64,000 bases of DNA, from the NCBI RefSeq assembly GCF_009796865.1, contig NZ_CP047028.1:1674001-1738000 (forward strand), written 5' to 3'. This DNA is from Formosa sp. L2A11 (GTDB lineage Bacteria > Bacteroidota > Bacteroidia > Flavobacteriales > Flavobacteriaceae). This document shows, piece after piece, positions 40,985-50,873 of the stretch; within the stretch, counting starts at the first letter, position 1; each line of letters opens with the position of its first letter. A program made the translations under genes and the position numbers. Under the pieces are notes generated by a model. It was given only the letters and a program-made list of their open reading frames with translations. It ran no database searches and had not been told where the DNA came from.

Positions 40985-43174
40985 GTGAAGTATTATACTC
41001 CTTTATTACTGTCTTTATTTCTTATGACAGGTTTAGTTTCCGCACAACAAAAACAGATTACTTTAGAAGATATTTGGACTGGAAGTTTTAGAACAGACGG
41101 TATGGAATCTCTGCATTCTATGACAAATGGCCAGCAATATTCTGTGTTAGATTTTAATGGTGATACGAGAACAACTGCTATCGATATTTATGATTATAAG
41201 ACATTAAAGAAAGTGAAAACTTTAGTGGATTCTGGCGATTTATCTGATATTGATTATTTTACAGATTACACGTTTAGTAAAGACGAAACTAAGGTGCTTT
41301 TGGCAACTCAAGTAGAATCTATTTTTAGACGCTCTACTTTAGGTAATTATTTTGTTTTCGATACGGCTACAAAAAAAACAACTTCGGTTTCTGATGAAAA
41401 AATTCAAGAACCTACTTTTTCTCCAGATGGAACAAAAGTGGCTTATGGCTTAAATAATAATCTTTTTATTAAAAATTTAAAGACTGGCGAAACGAGTAAG
41501 ATTACTACAGATGGTGTAAATAATAAAATTATTAACGGTATTACAGACTGGGTTTACGAAGAAGAATTCGCTTTTGTACGTGCTTTTGAGTGGAATGCAG
41601 CAAGTAATAAAATTGCCTATATAAGATTTGACGAAACTAAGGTTCCTGAATTTTCTATGGATATATACGGTAAAAATTTATATCCGCAACAAGAGGTATT
41701 TAAGTATCCAAAGGCTGGTGAAGCAAACTCAGAAGTGTCTCTTCATATATTCGATTTAGCAAAAAATAAAACGTCTGAGGTTACTTTAGATAAAAGTTAT
41801 TCAGATTTTTATATCCCAAGAATTAAATGGACAAATGAAGCAGATGTGTTAAGTGCACAATACACAAATAGACATCAGAATGAATTAGACTTATGGCTTA
41901 TAGATGCTTCTGCAATGACATCTAAATTAGTGCTTACAGATAAAGATGATGCTTACGTAGATGTTACAGATAATTTAACGTTTTTAGACGATAATAGTTT
42001 TATTTGGACGAGTGAAAAAGATGGATATAATCATATTTATCATTACAAAAAAGATGGGACGTTAATTAATCAAATTACATCAGGTAATTGGGAAGTTACA
42101 AACTATTACGGTTACGATAAAAAAACTAAGAAAATATTTTATCAGTCTGTAGAAAACGGTTCTATTAATCGTGATGTGTATAGTATTTCGTTACAAGGAA
42201 AAAATAAAATACATTTATCAGATAAAGAAGGAACAAATTCGGCTGCTTTTAGTGCAGACTTTACTTACTTTATTAATACATATTCTAGTGCAACAACGCC
42301 GCCTTTATATACTTTAAACAGATCTAAAAACGGAAAAGTTATTAAAGTTATTAAAGATAATAATGCATTAAAAAATCAATTAGACGCATACGATATTTCT
42401 CCAAAAGAGTTTAGTACTCTAAAAGTGAATGGTAACGATTTAAACATGTGGACCATTAAACCTTCTAATTTTGATGCTTCTAAAACATATCCGTTATTAA
42501 TGTTTCAATATTCTGGTCCTGGATCGCAAAGTGTAGCGAATACATGGTTAGCAGCAAACGATTTTTGGTATGAAATGCTTGCAGAAAAAGGATATATTAT
42601 TGCTTGTGTAGATGGTCGTGGTACAGGTTTTAAAGGTGCTGCATTTAAAAAAGTAACACAGAAAGAATTAGGAAAATACGAATTAGAAGATCAAATACAA
42701 GCAGCAAGACAATTAGGAGATTTATCTTATATAGATAAAGAACGTATTGGAATTTGGGGATGGAGTTTTGGTGGTTTTATGAGTAGTAATGCTATTTTTA
42801 AAGGAAACGATGTGTTTAAAATGGCAATTGCTGTTGCGCCTGTTACAAGCTGGAGATTTTACGATTCTATTTACACAGAGCGTTACATGACAACACCTCA
42901 AGAAAATCCTTCTGGTTACGATGAGAACTCACCAATTAATCATGTAGATAAACTTAAAGGAGACTTTTTATTAGTACATGGAACGGGAGATGATAATGTA
43001 CATGTTCAGAATTCAATGCAAATGATTGAAGCCTTAATTCAAGCGAATAAACAGTTTGAATGGATGCTTTATCCAGATAATAATCATGGTATTTATGGTG
43101 GTAATACAAGACTGCATTTATATACTAAAATGACGAATTTCTTGGATCAGAAATTAGGAGATAAAATTAAATAA
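40985..43174 (+). CDS. Dipeptidyl peptidase IV-type S9 peptidase
   Basis: A 729-residue secreted or periplasmic serine peptidase that removes dipeptides from peptide N-termini. The GTG start opens a signal peptide (MKYYTPLLLSLFLMTGLVSAQ). Residues ~30-470 form the beta-propeller, including the DPP4-type double Glu in WVYEEEFAFVRAF that anchors the substrate amino group. The C-terminal hydrolase domain has the nucleophile in WGWSFGGF (S594), the acid in GTGDDNVH (about D669) and the histidine in NNHGIYGG (H701). Two POT peptide transporters follow directly, so the products are probably imported by them. Confidence 0.93.
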   Translation: MKYYTPLLLSLFLMTGLVSAQQKQITLEDIWTGSFRTDGMESLHSMTNGQQYSVLDFNGDTRTTAIDIYDYKTLKKVKTLVDSGDLSDIDYFTDYTFSKDETKVLLATQVESIFRRSTLGNYFVFDTATKKTTSVSDEKIQEPTFSPDGTKVAYGLNNNLFIKNLKTGETSKITTDGVNNKIINGITDWVYEEEFAFVRAFEWNAASNKIAYIRFDETKVPEFSMDIYGKNLYPQQEVFKYPKAGEANSEVSLHIFDLAKNKTSEVTLDKSYSDFYIPRIKWTNEADVLSAQYTNRHQNELDLWLIDASAMTSKLVLTDKDDAYVDVTDNLTFLDDNSFIWTSEKDGYNHIYHYKKDGTLINQITSGNWEVTNYYGYDKKTKKIFYQSVENGSINRDVYSISLQGKNKIHLSDKEGTNSAAFSADFTYFINTYSSATTPPLYTLNRSKNGKVIKVIKDNNALKNQLDAYDISPKEFSTLKVNGNDLNMWTIKPSNFDASKTYPLLMFQYSGPGSQSVANTWLAANDFWYEMLAEKGYIIACVDGRGTGFKGAAFKKVTQKELGKYELEDQIQAARQLGDLSYIDKERIGIWGWSFGGFMSSNAIFKGNDVFKMAIAVAPVTSWRFYDSIYTERYMTTPQENPSGYDENSPINHVDKLKGDFLLVHGTGDDNVHVQNSMQMIEALIQANKQFEWMLYPDNNHGIYGGNTRLHLYTKMTNFLDQKLGDKIK

Positions 43175-43211
43175 TAACTAAACTTATATAAAACCTTAAT
43201 TATAAAGACTT

Positions 43212-44579
43212 ATGGCAGATACGATTGATGTTAAACAAAAAGAATTATTTGGTCATCCTGTAGGATTGTACGTGTTGTTCTTTACCGAAATGTGGGAACG
43301 ATTTTCTTTTTACGGAATGCGTGCTATTCTAGTATTGTATCTAGTCGCAGAAACTAAAACTTCAAATGCTGGTTTAGGTTGGACAAATGGAGAGGCATTA
43401 GCATTATATGGTTGGTATACTATGCTAGTTTATGTGTCTTCAATTCCAGGAGGTTGGTTAGCCGATAAGTTTTTTGGACAAAAAAGAGCTGTTTTATACG
43501 GTGGAGTTTTGTTAGTTGCAGGTCATGGTATTCTTGCTGTTGAGCAAATGTGGGCCTTTTATAGCGGATTAGCATTAATAATTTTAGGTGTTGGTTTATT
43601 AAAACCAAACATTTCTACAATGGTTGGTGGTTTATATAAAAAAGGAGATATAAGAAGAGATAAAGGGTTTACTATATTTTATATAGGAATAAATGTTGGA
43701 GCATTCTTGTCTAGTATTATAGTAGGATATGTAGGAGAAGTTTACGGATGGCATTATGGTTTCGGATTAGCCGGAATAGGTATGGCATTGGGTTTAATTC
43801 AATACGTTGCGGGTCAGAAATATTTACACGACGCATTAAGTCACGAGAGTGAATCTGAAGATGCTACTATTCAAGATAAACCTTTAACTAAAGTAGAAAA
43901 AGATAGAATTATAGTTTTATTCGTTTCTTTCTTTTTAGTTATTGTTTTCTGGGGAGCTTTTGAACAAGCAGGAGGATTAATGAATATTTATGCTTCAGAA
44001 AAAACAAATAGATTAATCATGGGATTTGACTTTCCAGCATCATGGTTCCAATCTTTTAACGCGATGTTTATTATTTTACTAGGAACTACAGTTGCTGGTT
44101 TTTGGGCAAAAAGAAAGCTACAAGGAAAAATATCTACTTCGCTTTTTAAAATGATTGTTGGGCTTATTATTATGGGAATGGGATTCTTTTTTATGACAGC
44201 TGCAGCGGCGCAATATAGTGCAAATGGACCAGTTGTAGATGGACAAGGAGGATCTGCAATGTATTGGTTAGTTCTAGCTTATTTATTTCATACGGTAGGA
44301 GAGCTTTCTTTATCTCCAGTAGCACTTTCATATATTACTAAGCTAGCTCCAGTAAAATATGCCTCTCTAATTATGGGTGTGTATTTTGCAATGACAGGTA
44401 TTGGTAATAAAGTAGCTGGACTTTTAGGTGAAGCTTCAGAAAGTTTAGGAGAGTATACTATTTTCACTGGAATAGCTATTTTTTGTGTTGGTTTTGGATT
44501 ACTAATGTTACTTTTTAGAAAGAAATTAGAAGTCTTAACTCACGGTGCAGAAGACGATGAACACGAAATGGCTCATTAA
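43212..44579 (+). CDS. POT/PTR family proton-coupled di/tripeptide transporter (first copy)
   Basis: A 455-residue major-facilitator transporter with 12 or more spans. The proton-coupling motif EMWERFSFYGMRA lies in the first span, and the PTR signature region GLLKPNISTMVGGLY and the GFTIFYIGINVGAF segment follow. It imports small peptides with protons. It is 37 nt after the dipeptidyl peptidase gene and is followed by a paralogue. Its C-terminus is short, His- and Glu-rich (GAEDDEHEMAH). Substrate range cannot be read. Confidence 0.92.
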   Translation: MADTIDVKQKELFGHPVGLYVLFFTEMWERFSFYGMRAILVLYLVAETKTSNAGLGWTNGEALALYGWYTMLVYVSSIPGGWLADKFFGQKRAVLYGGVLLVAGHGILAVEQMWAFYSGLALIILGVGLLKPNISTMVGGLYKKGDIRRDKGFTIFYIGINVGAFLSSIIVGYVGEVYGWHYGFGLAGIGMALGLIQYVAGQKYLHDALSHESESEDATIQDKPLTKVEKDRIIVLFVSFFLVIVFWGAFEQAGGLMNIYASEKTNRLIMGFDFPASWFQSFNAMFIILLGTTVAGFWAKRKLQGKISTSLFKMIVGLIIMGMGFFFMTAAAAQYSANGPVVDGQGGSAMYWLVLAYLFHTVGELSLSPVALSYITKLAPVKYASLIMGVYFAMTGIGNKVAGLLGEASESLGEYTIFTGIAIFCVGFGLLMLLFRKKLEVLTHGAEDDEHEMAH

Positions 44580-44618
44580 ACTTGTTTTAAGTTTAAAGAA
44601 AAATATAAATAATTAACA

Positions 44619-46199
44619 ATGAGTGTAGCAAATTTTAGATTTGAAGGTTCAGATATGAACCGAAAACTTTTAATGGGACATCCTTCTGGTTTGTTCGTAT
44701 TATTCTTTACAGAAATGTGGGAACGTTTTTCTTATTATGGAATGCGTGCCATTTTCGTATTGTTCTTAACTTCTGCTATTTTAGATGGCGGTTGGGCTTG
44801 GAGTAGAGAAGATGCATTAGGACTTTACGGAACATATACTATGTTGGTTTATTTTTCTCCAATTTTAGGAGGTTTTCTAGCAGATAAGTTTTTTGGTTAC
44901 AGACGTTCTGTGGCAATTGGAGCTTTAATTATGACTTTAGGTCATGCTGCAATGGCTTTCGATACGCCATGGAGTTTATATGTTGGAATTGGATTATTAG
45001 TTGCAGGAAACGGGTTATTTAAACCGAATATTACATCTATTATAAATGGTGTTTACATAAAAGCACAAGACAAAAAGGATGGAGCATTTACTATATTTTA
45101 TATGGGTGTTAATGCCGGTGCTTTCTTAGGAATCTTACTTTGTGGTTATGTTGGCGAATCTATTGGATGGCATTTTGGTTTTGGTTTAGCTGGAATATTT
45201 ATGTTCTTAGGAATGGTTCAGTTTTGGTTAGCTCAGACTATTTTTGGAAGAATAGGATTGTCTCCAAAAGAAACTCTAGATTATGATGAAGGTCATAAAG
45301 ATGTAGACGAAGATTGTAATGGAGATCATGAAGAAGTTGTTCCTGGACATGTTCAGAGAGATAGATATATTGTTGTCGCGATTCTTGCCTTCTTTACCAT
45401 ATTCTTTTGGGCTGCGTTTGAGCAAGCTGGAGGTTCTATGACTATTTTTGCATCAGATTATACAAACCGTGTTTTAGAAGGAAACTCGGCTATGGTTTTT
45501 AGAATAGTAAATACGTTACTAACCGTAGTGCCCTTAATGATTATTACTTATGTGTTATTACAGCTTTTTAAAATAACCTTTAGTAAATACAAAGTATCAA
45601 ATCTAGCTTTAGGTTTAAGTTTTACTATTATTTGGGGTATTGTAATATATATGCTTAAAGCACAATTCGATCAGGAAAATACTGAAATTCCAGCATCTTG
45701 GTTCGGTATATTAAACTCATTTTATATTATTGCGTTTGCTCCTTTAGTTTCTAAAATTTGGGAAAGTAAATACAACCCGCCAGCAACTGTTAAATTCGGG
45801 ATTGGTTTAATTTTATTAGGATTAGGATTTGGTGTGCTAGCTTATGGTTCTGCAAGTATTCCTCAAGGTGCACAAACAGCTTCTGTTAGTGTCGTTTGGT
45901 TAATATTAGCTTATTTACTTCATACCTTAGGAGAGTTATCTTTATCTCCTGTCGGTTTGTCTTATGTTAGTAAGTTAGTGCCCGCAGCAAAAATAGGGAT
46001 GATGTTTGGGCTTTGGTATATCGCCGTTGGTTTAGGAAATAAAGCAGCAGGTTTCTCAGGAGGACTAATCGATAAAATTACCGCAGCTTACGATATGAGT
46101 ACATTCTTCTTAATCTTCACAATAATACCAATTTGTGCAGGATTATTAGTAATGGCTTTAACACGAAAAATGAATAAATTAATGCACGGTGTGCACTAG
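44619..46199 (+). CDS. POT/PTR family proton-coupled di/tripeptide transporter (second copy)
   Basis: A 526-residue paralogue of the preceding transporter, about 70 residues longer, mainly through an acidic insertion in the central cytoplasmic loop (DYDEGHKDVDEDCNGDHEE, about residues 222-242) and extra hydrophobic spans after it. It keeps EMWERFSYYGMRA and GLFKPNITSIINGVY. It lies 39 nt after the first copy and ends at a good terminator, making a three-gene peptide-use operon. The different loop suggests altered specificity or regulation. Confidence 0.92.
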   Translation: MSVANFRFEGSDMNRKLLMGHPSGLFVLFFTEMWERFSYYGMRAIFVLFLTSAILDGGWAWSREDALGLYGTYTMLVYFSPILGGFLADKFFGYRRSVAIGALIMTLGHAAMAFDTPWSLYVGIGLLVAGNGLFKPNITSIINGVYIKAQDKKDGAFTIFYMGVNAGAFLGILLCGYVGESIGWHFGFGLAGIFMFLGMVQFWLAQTIFGRIGLSPKETLDYDEGHKDVDEDCNGDHEEVVPGHVQRDRYIVVAILAFFTIFFWAAFEQAGGSMTIFASDYTNRVLEGNSAMVFRIVNTLLTVVPLMIITYVLLQLFKITFSKYKVSNLALGLSFTIIWGIVIYMLKAQFDQENTEIPASWFGILNSFYIIAFAPLVSKIWESKYNPPATVKFGIGLILLGLGFGVLAYGSASIPQGAQTASVSVVWLILAYLLHTLGELSLSPVGLSYVSKLVPAAKIGMMFGLWYIAVGLGNKAAGFSGGLIDKITAAYDMSTFFLIFTIIPICAGLLVMALTRKMNKLMHGVH

Positions 46200-46221
46200 A
46201 AATAATAAGGTTAAAATTATT

Positions 46222-46251
46222 AAAAAGCATCTTCGTTGTAAGGTGCTTTTT
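46222..46251 (+). terminator. Rho-independent terminator of the peptide-use operon
   Basis: AAAAAGCATCTT (46222-46233) and AAGGTGCTTTTT (46240-46251) pair with one wobble around a 6-nt loop, and the 3' arm is T-rich. Confidence 0.82.
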
Positions 46252-46302
46252 GTATTTTAGACCACATACATTAGATACAAGTGTTTTTTATTATAAAATG
46301 AA

Positions 46303-46860
46303 ATGTTTACAACTATGAAGAAAGGGGTACTAGTATTGGTTCTTATGTTTTCAGTAGGACTTATAAATGCTCAAGAAATTAAATGGTTAACTTTTAATGA
46401 GGCTTTAGAACTTCAGAAAATGACACCTAAAAAAATTATGATGGATGCGTATACCAATTGGTGTGGCCCATGTAAAATGTTAGATAGGAATACATTTCAT
46501 AATAAAGATGTTGTAGCGTATGTAAATAAGCATTTTTATGCTGTAAAATTTAATGCAGAAGGGAAAGAGCCAATAACTTATCAAGACAATACTTATGGTA
46601 ACCCAAACTTTAATCCAGAAAAAGAAAATCAAAGAAATAGTGTGCATGAATTTGCGAGTGCTTTAGGTGTAAATGCATATCCTACTATTGTGTTTTTAGA
46701 CGAAGAAGCTCAAGTTATTACTCCTGTTCGTGGTTACCAAACACCACAACAGTTAGAGTTGTACCTAAAATTGTTTTATACAGATAAATATAAAGAACTA
46801 GATAATCAAGAAGTTGTAAATGCATATTTTGAAGCATTTGTTCCAGAATTTGTTGAATAA
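46303..46860 (+). CDS. Periplasmic thioredoxin-like protein
   Basis: 185 residues. A signal peptide (MKKGVLVLVLMFSVGLINAQ, reached from either the ATG at 46303 or that at 46315) leads into a thioredoxin fold with the redox site TNWCGPCKMLD, a DUF255/thioredoxin_7-like arrangement (MMDAYTNWCGPCK), and the cis-proline region NAYPTIVFLDEEA. An insertion between the first helix and the cis-Pro strand (about residues 85-110) is rich in Asn. It probably reduces periplasmic disulfides. It stands alone after a terminator and is convergent with comEC, only 4 nt away. Confidence 0.85.
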   Translation: MFTTMKKGVLVLVLMFSVGLINAQEIKWLTFNEALELQKMTPKKIMMDAYTNWCGPCKMLDRNTFHNKDVVAYVNKHFYAVKFNAEGKEPITYQDNTYGNPNFNPEKENQRNSVHEFASALGVNAYPTIVFLDEEAQVITPVRGYQTPQQLELYLKLFYTDKYKELDNQEVVNAYFEAFVPEFVE

Positions 46861-46864
46861 AAAA

Positions 46865-48889
46865 TTACTCTTTAAAAATATAAGCTCCCTTTTTACCTGT
46901 TTGGTAGAAAGGGATTTTTTTGTGTTTACATGTCGCTTCCCAGCGTTTTATATACGATTTGTAATTACTGCCATCTGCTATAATCTCTTTAGGGCTTAAG
47001 GAATCTATTAAACGATTTAAATTGACTTTTGGTGAATTGCTAAGTAATACAAAATACGGTTTAAACGTGTTTACATTGTAAACTCCTAAACTATCTACAA
47101 TAAGGAGTGTTTTGTGGTGTATGTTATATACTGATTTCAAAGATTCGTTAGTTTGATTTTTTATGTCTTTTGATATGATATAGTCTTTTAAAGGATATGA
47201 CTTTGAGGTGTTAGATGAATCTGAATTGTAAATATTTAATGTAATTGCATCTTTATATGTTAGAAGTGTTTGTCTGTTTTTATGAAATAAAACCCATTCA
47301 GAATTATACAGAGACACATCGTTGTAAATTAAAGTTATTTGGAGTCCAATACATGTAAAAAGAGCAATGCTAATTGATTTAAATTTAGGATTTGTGTAAA
47401 CGTAAATCAAATTTAACATGACGGCATAAATAGCTAAGAGTGTATTTAGTTTTATAGAAATGGCATCGAAAATAAAGTGCTGCTGACTTGCAATCCAACT
47501 TATAAAACCATTCATAAAAGCAATTGTTTCATTAAAAATATAGACTAAAGCATTTGGTAAAAGCTGAACAGAAGCTAGTGCGATTATAAGAATACCTAAA
47601 CCTAAAATATAGCCTAATAGTGGTACAATTATAAGATTAGAAAGAAAGAACAAACCAGGAAACTGATGAAAATAATAAATACTTAATGGTAAAACGCCTA
47701 TTTGTGCGGCTGTTGTTACAGTTAGTGTATTCCAGAATATTTTACTCAGTTTGGTTTTAGGAAACCATAATGCATTTAGTTTAGGTTGAAACGTTATTAT
47801 GCTTAAAACGGCAGTGTAACTTAGCTGGAAACCGACATCGAAAAGAAGCATAGGTTTACAAAGTAATAATAAGAATGCAGATATTGCTACTGTGTTAAAA
47901 ATATTAGAAGGCCGGTTACTGTTTAAACTAATAGCAACCAAAGTAAACATAAGTGTTGCTCTGCTTACCGACGGTGATAAGCCTGTTAAAAGTGCAAAAC
48001 ACCACATTAAAATAATAATGCAACCGGTTTTTATAATTTTGCCGTGTTTAATACATTCAAACGGCGTTAATATATAATTTAGTATTAATAGTAAAATCCC
48101 CACATGTAATCCCGATACAGCAAGTATGTGAATAACGCCTGCTTTAGTGTAGTTTGTATATAATGTTTCCGAAATATCTTGTCGTTGTCCAAGCAGTAAT
48201 GCATTAAGAATGGCGAGTTCATCGGATCCAAAGGGATATGTTTTTAATTTGCTACTTATCGCTCTATTTGTTGCGTAAGCAATACCTAAAATAGAAGGTT
48301 TAGATTTCGGGAGTTGTAATAAGTGCTCTTTGCTTGTAGTAATTTGATTGTAAATATATTGCCGCTCTAAATACTGTTTGTAATTAAATTGATTTGGATT
48401 TAAAGGCGGAAGAATATCCTGAAAAACGTCTGTAGTCAGAAATACATCATCAATTTTATAAGATGCACTTAAGGTGTCTTTCTTGATGTTTAATAATGAA
48501 GTACCTGTAACATTTTTAGTATTAACTTTTAATATATCAATCACGTATTTATCATAATACGTATTTGATTTCAGTACAGATTTAATCTTAAAAGTAACAG
48601 ATTCTACAGGTAATTTAAAATGAGAATAATGCCTCTTTTGTAATTTTTGATTGTGAATATTAACACTTAATATTCCGATGGAAATCATTAAAACAAAAGC
48701 AACAATTCCAAAAGAAAGAGGAGGCTGAAAACGGTTTGTATTCAGCACTAAAATCAGAAAAAGAATGCAAAGTAAAAGTAGGCACGTCACGATGCTCCAT
48801 AACAACGTAATGTTTAAGAAATAGCCTAAACAAATACCAAGTATGAGAAAAAATGTGAGTTTTACTATTACAAAGCGACTTAACTTCAT
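46865..48889 (-). CDS. ComEC/Rec2-family membrane protein
   Basis: 674 residues. Three or so N-terminal spans and a DUF4131-type domain (about 30-180) lead into the competence domain with many spans (about 215-490; AVSGLHVGILLLILNY and GLSPSVSRATLMF are diagnostic). The protein would form the DNA-uptake channel in the inner membrane. The last ~170 residues sit where other ComEC proteins have a metallo-beta-lactamase domain, but I see no HxHxDH metal motif, so this part is degenerate or different. It is the last gene of a minus-strand run that starts with surE. Confidence 0.9.
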   Translation of the reverse strand: MKLSRFVIVKLTFFLILGICLGYFLNITLLWSIVTCLLLLCILFLILVLNTNRFQPPLSFGIVAFVLMISIGILSVNIHNQKLQKRHYSHFKLPVESVTFKIKSVLKSNTYYDKYVIDILKVNTKNVTGTSLLNIKKDTLSASYKIDDVFLTTDVFQDILPPLNPNQFNYKQYLERQYIYNQITTSKEHLLQLPKSKPSILGIAYATNRAISSKLKTYPFGSDELAILNALLLGQRQDISETLYTNYTKAGVIHILAVSGLHVGILLLILNYILTPFECIKHGKIIKTGCIIILMWCFALLTGLSPSVSRATLMFTLVAISLNSNRPSNIFNTVAISAFLLLLCKPMLLFDVGFQLSYTAVLSIITFQPKLNALWFPKTKLSKIFWNTLTVTTAAQIGVLPLSIYYFHQFPGLFFLSNLIIVPLLGYILGLGILIIALASVQLLPNALVYIFNETIAFMNGFISWIASQQHFIFDAISIKLNTLLAIYAVMLNLIYVYTNPKFKSISIALFTCIGLQITLIYNDVSLYNSEWVLFHKNRQTLLTYKDAITLNIYNSDSSNTSKSYPLKDYIISKDIKNQTNESLKSVYNIHHKTLLIVDSLGVYNVNTFKPYFVLLSNSPKVNLNRLIDSLSPKEIIADGSNYKSYIKRWEATCKHKKIPFYQTGKKGAYIFKE

Positions 48890-48908
48890 AACAGTAAGAT
48901 ACTAATAA

Positions 48909-49478
48909 TTAGAGTATTCTGCGTGCTTCTTCAAAAGAATAATACCAGTAACGTTCTGCAAGAGAAGATATTATAACACCTTTGCTTGTAGAAGCATGTA
49001 TAAATTCTACACTTCCCGTTCTAGAAGCAACAACTAATCCTACATGATTAATGCTTTTTCGTCTGGGATTGGTATGAAAGAATAATAAATCGCCAACTTT
49101 TACGTCTTCAATATCTATTTTAGAACCTTCTTGTGCCATGTCTCGAGAGACTCTTGGTAAACTAATATCGTAAGCTTTAAACGTTTCATAAATTAAACCG
49201 GAGCAATCCATTCCTTTTTTTGTTGTACCGCCGTATTTGTAACGTACACCCTGAAATTGCTTAGCGTAATCGCTTAATTCTGTTCCTAAAGGTTTTAAAT
49301 TGTCTGTGTTTTCTGGTTCTAGGATAGAACTGTTTCTGTTTTTAGTCCTCTCGACAGTTTTTGAAGGAATTGAGACCTCTGTAGATCTTTTGTAAGATGT
49401 TGTTCTTTTTGAAGACTTACAGCTACTTATGCAAATAAGCAAGCAAAATAAAATGGATAATTTATGCATATTAGGCAT
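48909..49478 (-). CDS. NlpC/P60 (C40) cell-wall peptidase, lipoprotein
   Basis: 189 residues. The signal peptide ends in CISSCKSS, a lipobox, so the mature protein should be a lipoprotein. After a basic Ser/Thr-rich linker (about 25-65) comes the C40 domain with Cys in KKGMDCSGLIYETF, His in SINHVGLVVAS and a further polar residue in FIHAST. It would cleave peptidoglycan stem peptides. The start overlaps lpxB by 8 nt (ATG at 49478); an internal ATG at 49469 is the alternative. It is followed by comEC. Confidence 0.88.
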   Translation of the reverse strand: MPNMHKLSILFCLLICISSCKSSKRTTSYKRSTEVSIPSKTVERTKNRNSSILEPENTDNLKPLGTELSDYAKQFQGVRYKYGGTTKKGMDCSGLIYETFKAYDISLPRVSRDMAQEGSKIDIEDVKVGDLLFFHTNPRRKSINHVGLVVASRTGSVEFIHASTSKGVIISSLAERYWYYSFEEARRIL

Positions 49479-50589
49479 TTTGTTTTAGGGCATTGTAAAT
49501 ATGTTCGGCAGTTTTTTGGCTTGCGCCTTTTCCACCAAGTTTTTTTTCTAAATCGTAATAATTGATAAAGAATTTTGTGCGTTCGTAAGTATTTAAAATA
49601 CGATCTAATTCCTTTTTTAAATTGGTAGAATTAAATTCGTCTTGAATTAATTCTGTAACTACAGGTTTATCCATAATTAAATTCACCAAAGAAATATATT
49701 TTAATGTAATAATACGGCGTCCAATTTGGTAAGACAACCAACTCCCTTTGTAACAAACCACTTGAGGGACTTTAAACAAAGCCGTTTCTAAAGTTGCTGT
49801 TCCAGATGTTACTAAAGCAGCAAAGGACACGCTAAGTAAATCGTAGGTTTTGTTAGCTATAAAATGAACATCTGTGTTTTTTATAAATTGTTGGTAATAA
49901 TTATAATCTTGACTCGGAGCCCCAGCTATAACAAATTGATAATCTGGATACTCGTTAATAATGCTAAGCATAACCGTTAGCATTTTATTTATTTCTTGCT
50001 TTCTACTTCCTGGTAAAATAGCTATAATGGGTTTCTCGCTTAATTTGTATTTAGATCTAAATTCAAACTCATCTACTTGTTTTCTGTCTGCTATGGCATC
50101 TATTAAAGGGTGTCCCACAAAAGTAACATCGTAATTGTATTTATCGTAAAACGATTTTACAAAAGGAAGTATCACATACATAGCATCTATGTCGTGTTTT
50201 ATTTTTTTAACACGTCCAGCTCTAGAAGCCCAAACCTGAGGAGATATATAGTAATTTGTGCGGTAGTTTTGTTGTTTTGCCCATTTTGCAATTCGTAAAT
50301 TAAATCCGGAGTTATCTATAAATATAATAACATCAGGATTATACTTTGCAATGTCTGATTTACAAAACGAGATCGCTTTTAAGATTTTAGATAAATTCAT
50401 GAAGACTTCTGCAAATCCCATAAAAGCACGCTCCTTATAATGGCTAACTAAAGTGCCTCCTACATTTTGCATGAGATCTCCACCCCAAAATCTAAAATCG
50501 GCGTTTGCATCTACTTGTTGTAACGCTTTCATTAGATTCGAGCCATGTAAATCTCCCGAGGCTTCTCCTGCAATAATGTAATATTTCAT
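49471..50589 (-). CDS. lpxB: Lipid-A-disaccharide synthase
   Basis: A 372-residue GT19 enzyme that condenses UDP-2,3-diacylglucosamine with lipid X, a committed step of lipid A synthesis at the inner face of the cytoplasmic membrane. The N-terminus IIAGEASGDLHGSNLM is diagnostic, as are IDNSGFNLRIAKWAK, YISPQVWASRAGRVKKI and ILPGSRKQEI, and the donor-site TSGTATLETALFKVPQVV. Length is normal. It overlaps the upstream small membrane protein by one base and the downstream peptidase by 8 nt. Confidence 0.95.
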   Translation of the reverse strand: MKYYIIAGEASGDLHGSNLMKALQQVDANADFRFWGGDLMQNVGGTLVSHYKERAFMGFAEVFMNLSKILKAISFCKSDIAKYNPDVIIFIDNSGFNLRIAKWAKQQNYRTNYYISPQVWASRAGRVKKIKHDIDAMYVILPFVKSFYDKYNYDVTFVGHPLIDAIADRKQVDEFEFRSKYKLSEKPIIAILPGSRKQEINKMLTVMLSIINEYPDYQFVIAGAPSQDYNYYQQFIKNTDVHFIANKTYDLLSVSFAALVTSGTATLETALFKVPQVVCYKGSWLSYQIGRRIITLKYISLVNLIMDKPVVTELIQDEFNSTNLKKELDRILNTYERTKFFINYYDLEKKLGGKGASQKTAEHIYNALKQNA

Positions 50590-50873
50590 TATAAAAATTT
50601 AAAAATAAAAGTAAAAATGGCAATACAAACGGTCGCTAATATTACGCCTCTTGCTCTATAGTCTTGTTTCTTTTTTATAAAAATAAAAAAAGCTACTAAA
50701 TTTAAAATAGCACCTATACTTATTAGTTTTCCTAAAAAACCTTCGGCGGCAGCAGCATTAATTACTGTAGTAACATTATCGCCACGTCCAAGTAATAAAG
50801 CGGCTAAAAATAAGCCCATTGCATTGGCTATAACACCAACCATAAATCCTATAAATACTTCTTTTTTAATCAT
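50589..50873 (-). CDS. Small membrane protein, 94 residues
   Basis: Function not recognised. Three hydrophobic spans (about residues 6-28, 46-64 and 76-93) with a Gly/Ala-rich loop; the second span is followed by KKKQDYRARG, which sets the topology. It lies between surE and lpxB with overlaps at both ends (8 nt and 1 nt), so it is made with them. A protein of this size at this place occurs, to my recollection, in other flavobacteria. Confidence 0.78.
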   Translation of the reverse strand: MIKKEVFIGFMVGVIANAMGLFLAALLLGRGDNVTTVINAAAAEGFLGKLISIGAILNLVAFFIFIKKKQDYRARGVILATVCIAIFTFIFKFL

